Source: Lentisphaeria bacterium (GTDB taxonomy: Bacteria > Verrucomicrobiota > Lentisphaeria > Victivallales > Victivallaceae). From it: a DNA stretch of 52,181 nucleotides. The notes under the pieces are model-generated. The model saw only the letters and a program-made list of their open reading frames with translations, was not told where the DNA came from and did not search any database. Below are positions 50,635 to 52,181 of the stretch, piece by piece (the first letter of the stretch is position 1; every line of letters begins with the position of its first letter). The translations under genes and the position numbers were made by a program. The DNA is taken from contig JABLYX010000032.1 of NCBI GenBank assembly GCA_018265615.1, forward strand, positions 1 through 52,181, given 5' to 3'.

Positions 50635-52181
50635 CTAATTTAAATAACCGATAGCAATCCACCCGACAATCGTCTGCGTCACAGAGCTGGTGCCCTGGAC
50701 AGAAATATGCAAAGTGGCTGTGTTTCCCATATAATTGCCGGTCAGGTTAGTGATTGCAGCACGGTCATCCAGACAGGTGAGTTGTGAAATGATTCCTTTA
50801 GACGCTACCGGCAGCGTGACCTGTATCGATCCTCCCAACGTGACCCTGGCATACCCGGAATAAATAATTGAATTGTGTATCTTCTGGTAATTGTTCAGAA
50901 TCACATCGCTGTTAGTGACACTGGAAGCTCGAACAAAATCCGTCTCTCCAACCGGAACTTTTCCATTGATGAGACATTGACCGGTACTCAGAAAAATCTG
51001 TAACGGCCTGGCGCTGGTCCAATTGCCCCCCGGATTATTGGCCGTCGTTACCATCAAATAGAACGATCCTCCATCATTGCGGGTGAATGCACTGTAACCG
51101 GAAGCCATATTCGCATGTCGAAACCCGTTTCCTGAAGTGGTCCGTATTTCGCTGGAGGCATATAACGGCTTGGATATCTCAACTCGTGAATCAGCAGTAA
51201 TTGTAAGAATTCCGGCCGGCCCCTCGATGATCTGACAGGTTGGGGTGGCGCTGTCATTGAAGGAGAAGTTGATTACTCCTCCGGTTGGACGGCTGAGATT
51301 GATGGCAGCGGCTTTCACCTGCCCGGTGTTGCATATGATCTTGTCGGCAGCTCGAAGGGTCAGCTCGCCTCGACCAGTTTCAAGCACTTGGCTGGTAGAT
51401 GTCGCACTGTCCTCAAAAACGAAATTTATATATCCTCCTGAACTGCCTCTGCTGAGTTTTATGCCGCTGGTTTGAATACCGGAATTGACGGTAAGCCCGG
51501 CAGAACAAGTTATACCCTTGCCGGCTTTGAGGTTGAGAACACCTGATGCATCTTCAATAATTCTGGAAGTGTAATCCGCAGTAGACCCGGCATAATGAAA
51601 ATCGATATATCCTCCGTGGGGATCAATTGACCTCACCCCGTCGAATTCAATTGCAGACACTCCCTGCAACGTTTTACTCCCCTCGGCGCTTACTCTGCAT
51701 ACTTCACACCAGGGCATCCACGCCGGGTTCGGGTCATCTTCTCCGGCGTTCGTGGCCGAACGCATAAACGCACGCGGTATCTCGCCGGTTACGAGCGCGT
51801 ACTGTGTCAATCTGTAGCAGTTCGAATTGGCCGGATCGTTCCACCGGTTGACCGTCACCATGCAATGCTGTGTGACCGGAGCATTCGCGGACTGCCGATC
51901 CATGCAATAACAGCCTTGCGAAGTCAATGTGTTATAATCGTCATTGTTGAGACGCTGCTTTGCTGACGGATAGATTCCGGCATTTGCGATATCCGCCGCT
52001 GCAACAAGCTCTGGCTTGTCCGTGATACCGTCCCATGAAGTTGTTCCCGTATCGCCTTTGTCGCCTTTCGGCCCCTGCGGGCCAATGGGACCGATCGCGC
52101 CGGTCTCCCCCTGAAGACCGATCGGCCCCGTATCGCCTTTGTCGCCTTTCGGCCCCTGCGGGCCAATGGGACCGATCGCGC
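50635..52181 (-). CDS. Phage tail fibre with collagen-like repeats (5' end outside window)
   Basis: The frame is open from the window edge to 50635 (515 codons), so the true start lies beyond 52181; an internal TTG near 51927 is not the start. It begins with Gly-X-Y triplets (GPQGPKGDKGDTGPIGLQG), then DGITDKPELV, a body with three units of about 55 residues built around GGYIDFHYAGSTADYTSRI-like strands (near 51605, 51435 and 51275), and a C-terminal receptor-binding-like part ending IVGWIAIGYLN. This is the layout of trimeric tail fibres. It is followed by its probable assembly/lectin partner. GC content is lower than in the host genes. Confidence 0.8.
   Translation of the reverse strand, partial: AIGPIGPQGPKGDKGDTGPIGLQGETGAIGPIGPQGPKGDKGDTGTTSWDGITDKPELVAAADIANAGIYPSAKQRLNNDDYNTLTSQGCYCMDRQSANAPVTQHCMVTVNRWNDPANSNCYRLTQYALVTGEIPRAFMRSATNAGEDDPNPAWMPWCEVCRVSAEGSKTLQGVSAIEFDGVRSIDPHGGYIDFHYAGSTADYTSRIIEDASGVLNLKAGKGITCSAGLTVNSGIQTSGIKLSRGSSGGYINFVFEDSATSTSQVLETGRGELTLRAADKIICNTGQVKAAAINLSRPTGGVINFSFNDSATPTCQIIEGPAGILTITADSRVEISKPLYASSEIRTTSGNGFRHANMASGYSAFTRNDGGSFYLMVTTANNPGGNWTSARPLQIFLSTGQCLINGKVPVGETDFVRASSVTNSDVILNNYQKIHNSIIYSGYARVTLGGSIQVTLPVASKGIISQLTCLDDRAAITNLTGNYMGNTATLHISVQGTSSVTQTIVGWIAIGYLN
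52046..52181 (-). repeat. Perfect 55-base direct repeat in the collagen-like region
   Basis: Bases 52046-52100 and 52127-52181 are identical, with an offset of 81 bases (27 codons, nine Gly-X-Y triplets). The second copy is cut by the window edge, so more copies may follow. Confidence 0.85.

Noticed and set aside
51924..52166. 80-codon frame MARRGRKATKAIRG at the right edge
   Set aside because: It is the out-of-phase reading of Gly-X-Y triplets of the tail fibre, which is open in its own phase to the edge.

Overview
The window looks like chromosome of a Lentisphaerota bacterium, probably close to Victivallis. This rests on a type IV-like pseudopilin with an H-X9-DG tail next to a glycoside hydrolase, a giant beta-helix protein opening with a LEDRVLFEA motif, many dehydrogenases of uronate and cyclitol type, and GC-rich coding with strong third-position bias. 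The taxonomic call is inference from gene content.

Layout. 1-54 is the tail of an unseen gene. 328-13620 is one 4430-residue surface-type protein (DUF4347, eight CSLREA-like and beta-helix modules, MBG-type domains). 13675-18237 (minus) is a tight five-gene operon: epimerase-like protein, SDR, Gfo/Idh/MocA oxidoreductase, quinone-oxidoreductase-like MDR and a type I dehydroquinase-like enzyme. 18558-19310 is an SGNH esterase. 19535-20533 holds two decayed genes (DinB-like, GNAT-like) and tRNA-Arg(CCT). 20590-21018 is a small membrane protein. 21252-26409 (plus) is a translationally coupled set: GntR/LacI-type regulator, FAD oxidoreductase, secreted GH-A hydrolase, pseudopilin. 26416-30251 (minus) is VWA protein, histidine kinase, OmpR-type regulator. 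30521-34885 (minus) has a PII-type calcium P-ATPase and a MATE transporter, the latter behind a structured leader ending in an intrinsic terminator. 35251-38266 (plus) has a divergent pilin-like protein, NagB and a ROK-like kinase. 38342-41483 (minus) is a glucuronate-branch operon: ROK regulator, SDR (fructuronate reductase candidate), UxuA. 41642-41962 is a small ferritin-like protein. 42438-47806 (plus) encodes two overlapping hybrid histidine kinases. 47985-48059 is tRNA-Asn(GTT), and from there to the right edge is a lower-GC, heavily decayed prophage: integrase N-terminus, small early genes, an operator pair with a truncated repressor, and tail genes including a collagen-like fibre that runs off the edge.

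How it fits together. Much of the window serves carbohydrate degradation: secreted hydrolase and esterase outside, then uronate (UxuA/SDR), amino-sugar (NagB/kinase) and cyclitol- or keto-acid-like (dehydroquinase operon) steps inside, with local regulators that sit next to palindromic operator candidates. Promoters are readable as TTGnnn-16/17-TAnnnT throughout. The least explained items are the repeated inter-helix segment of the giant protein, the leader RNA in front of the MATE gene, and the VWA/two-component operon.
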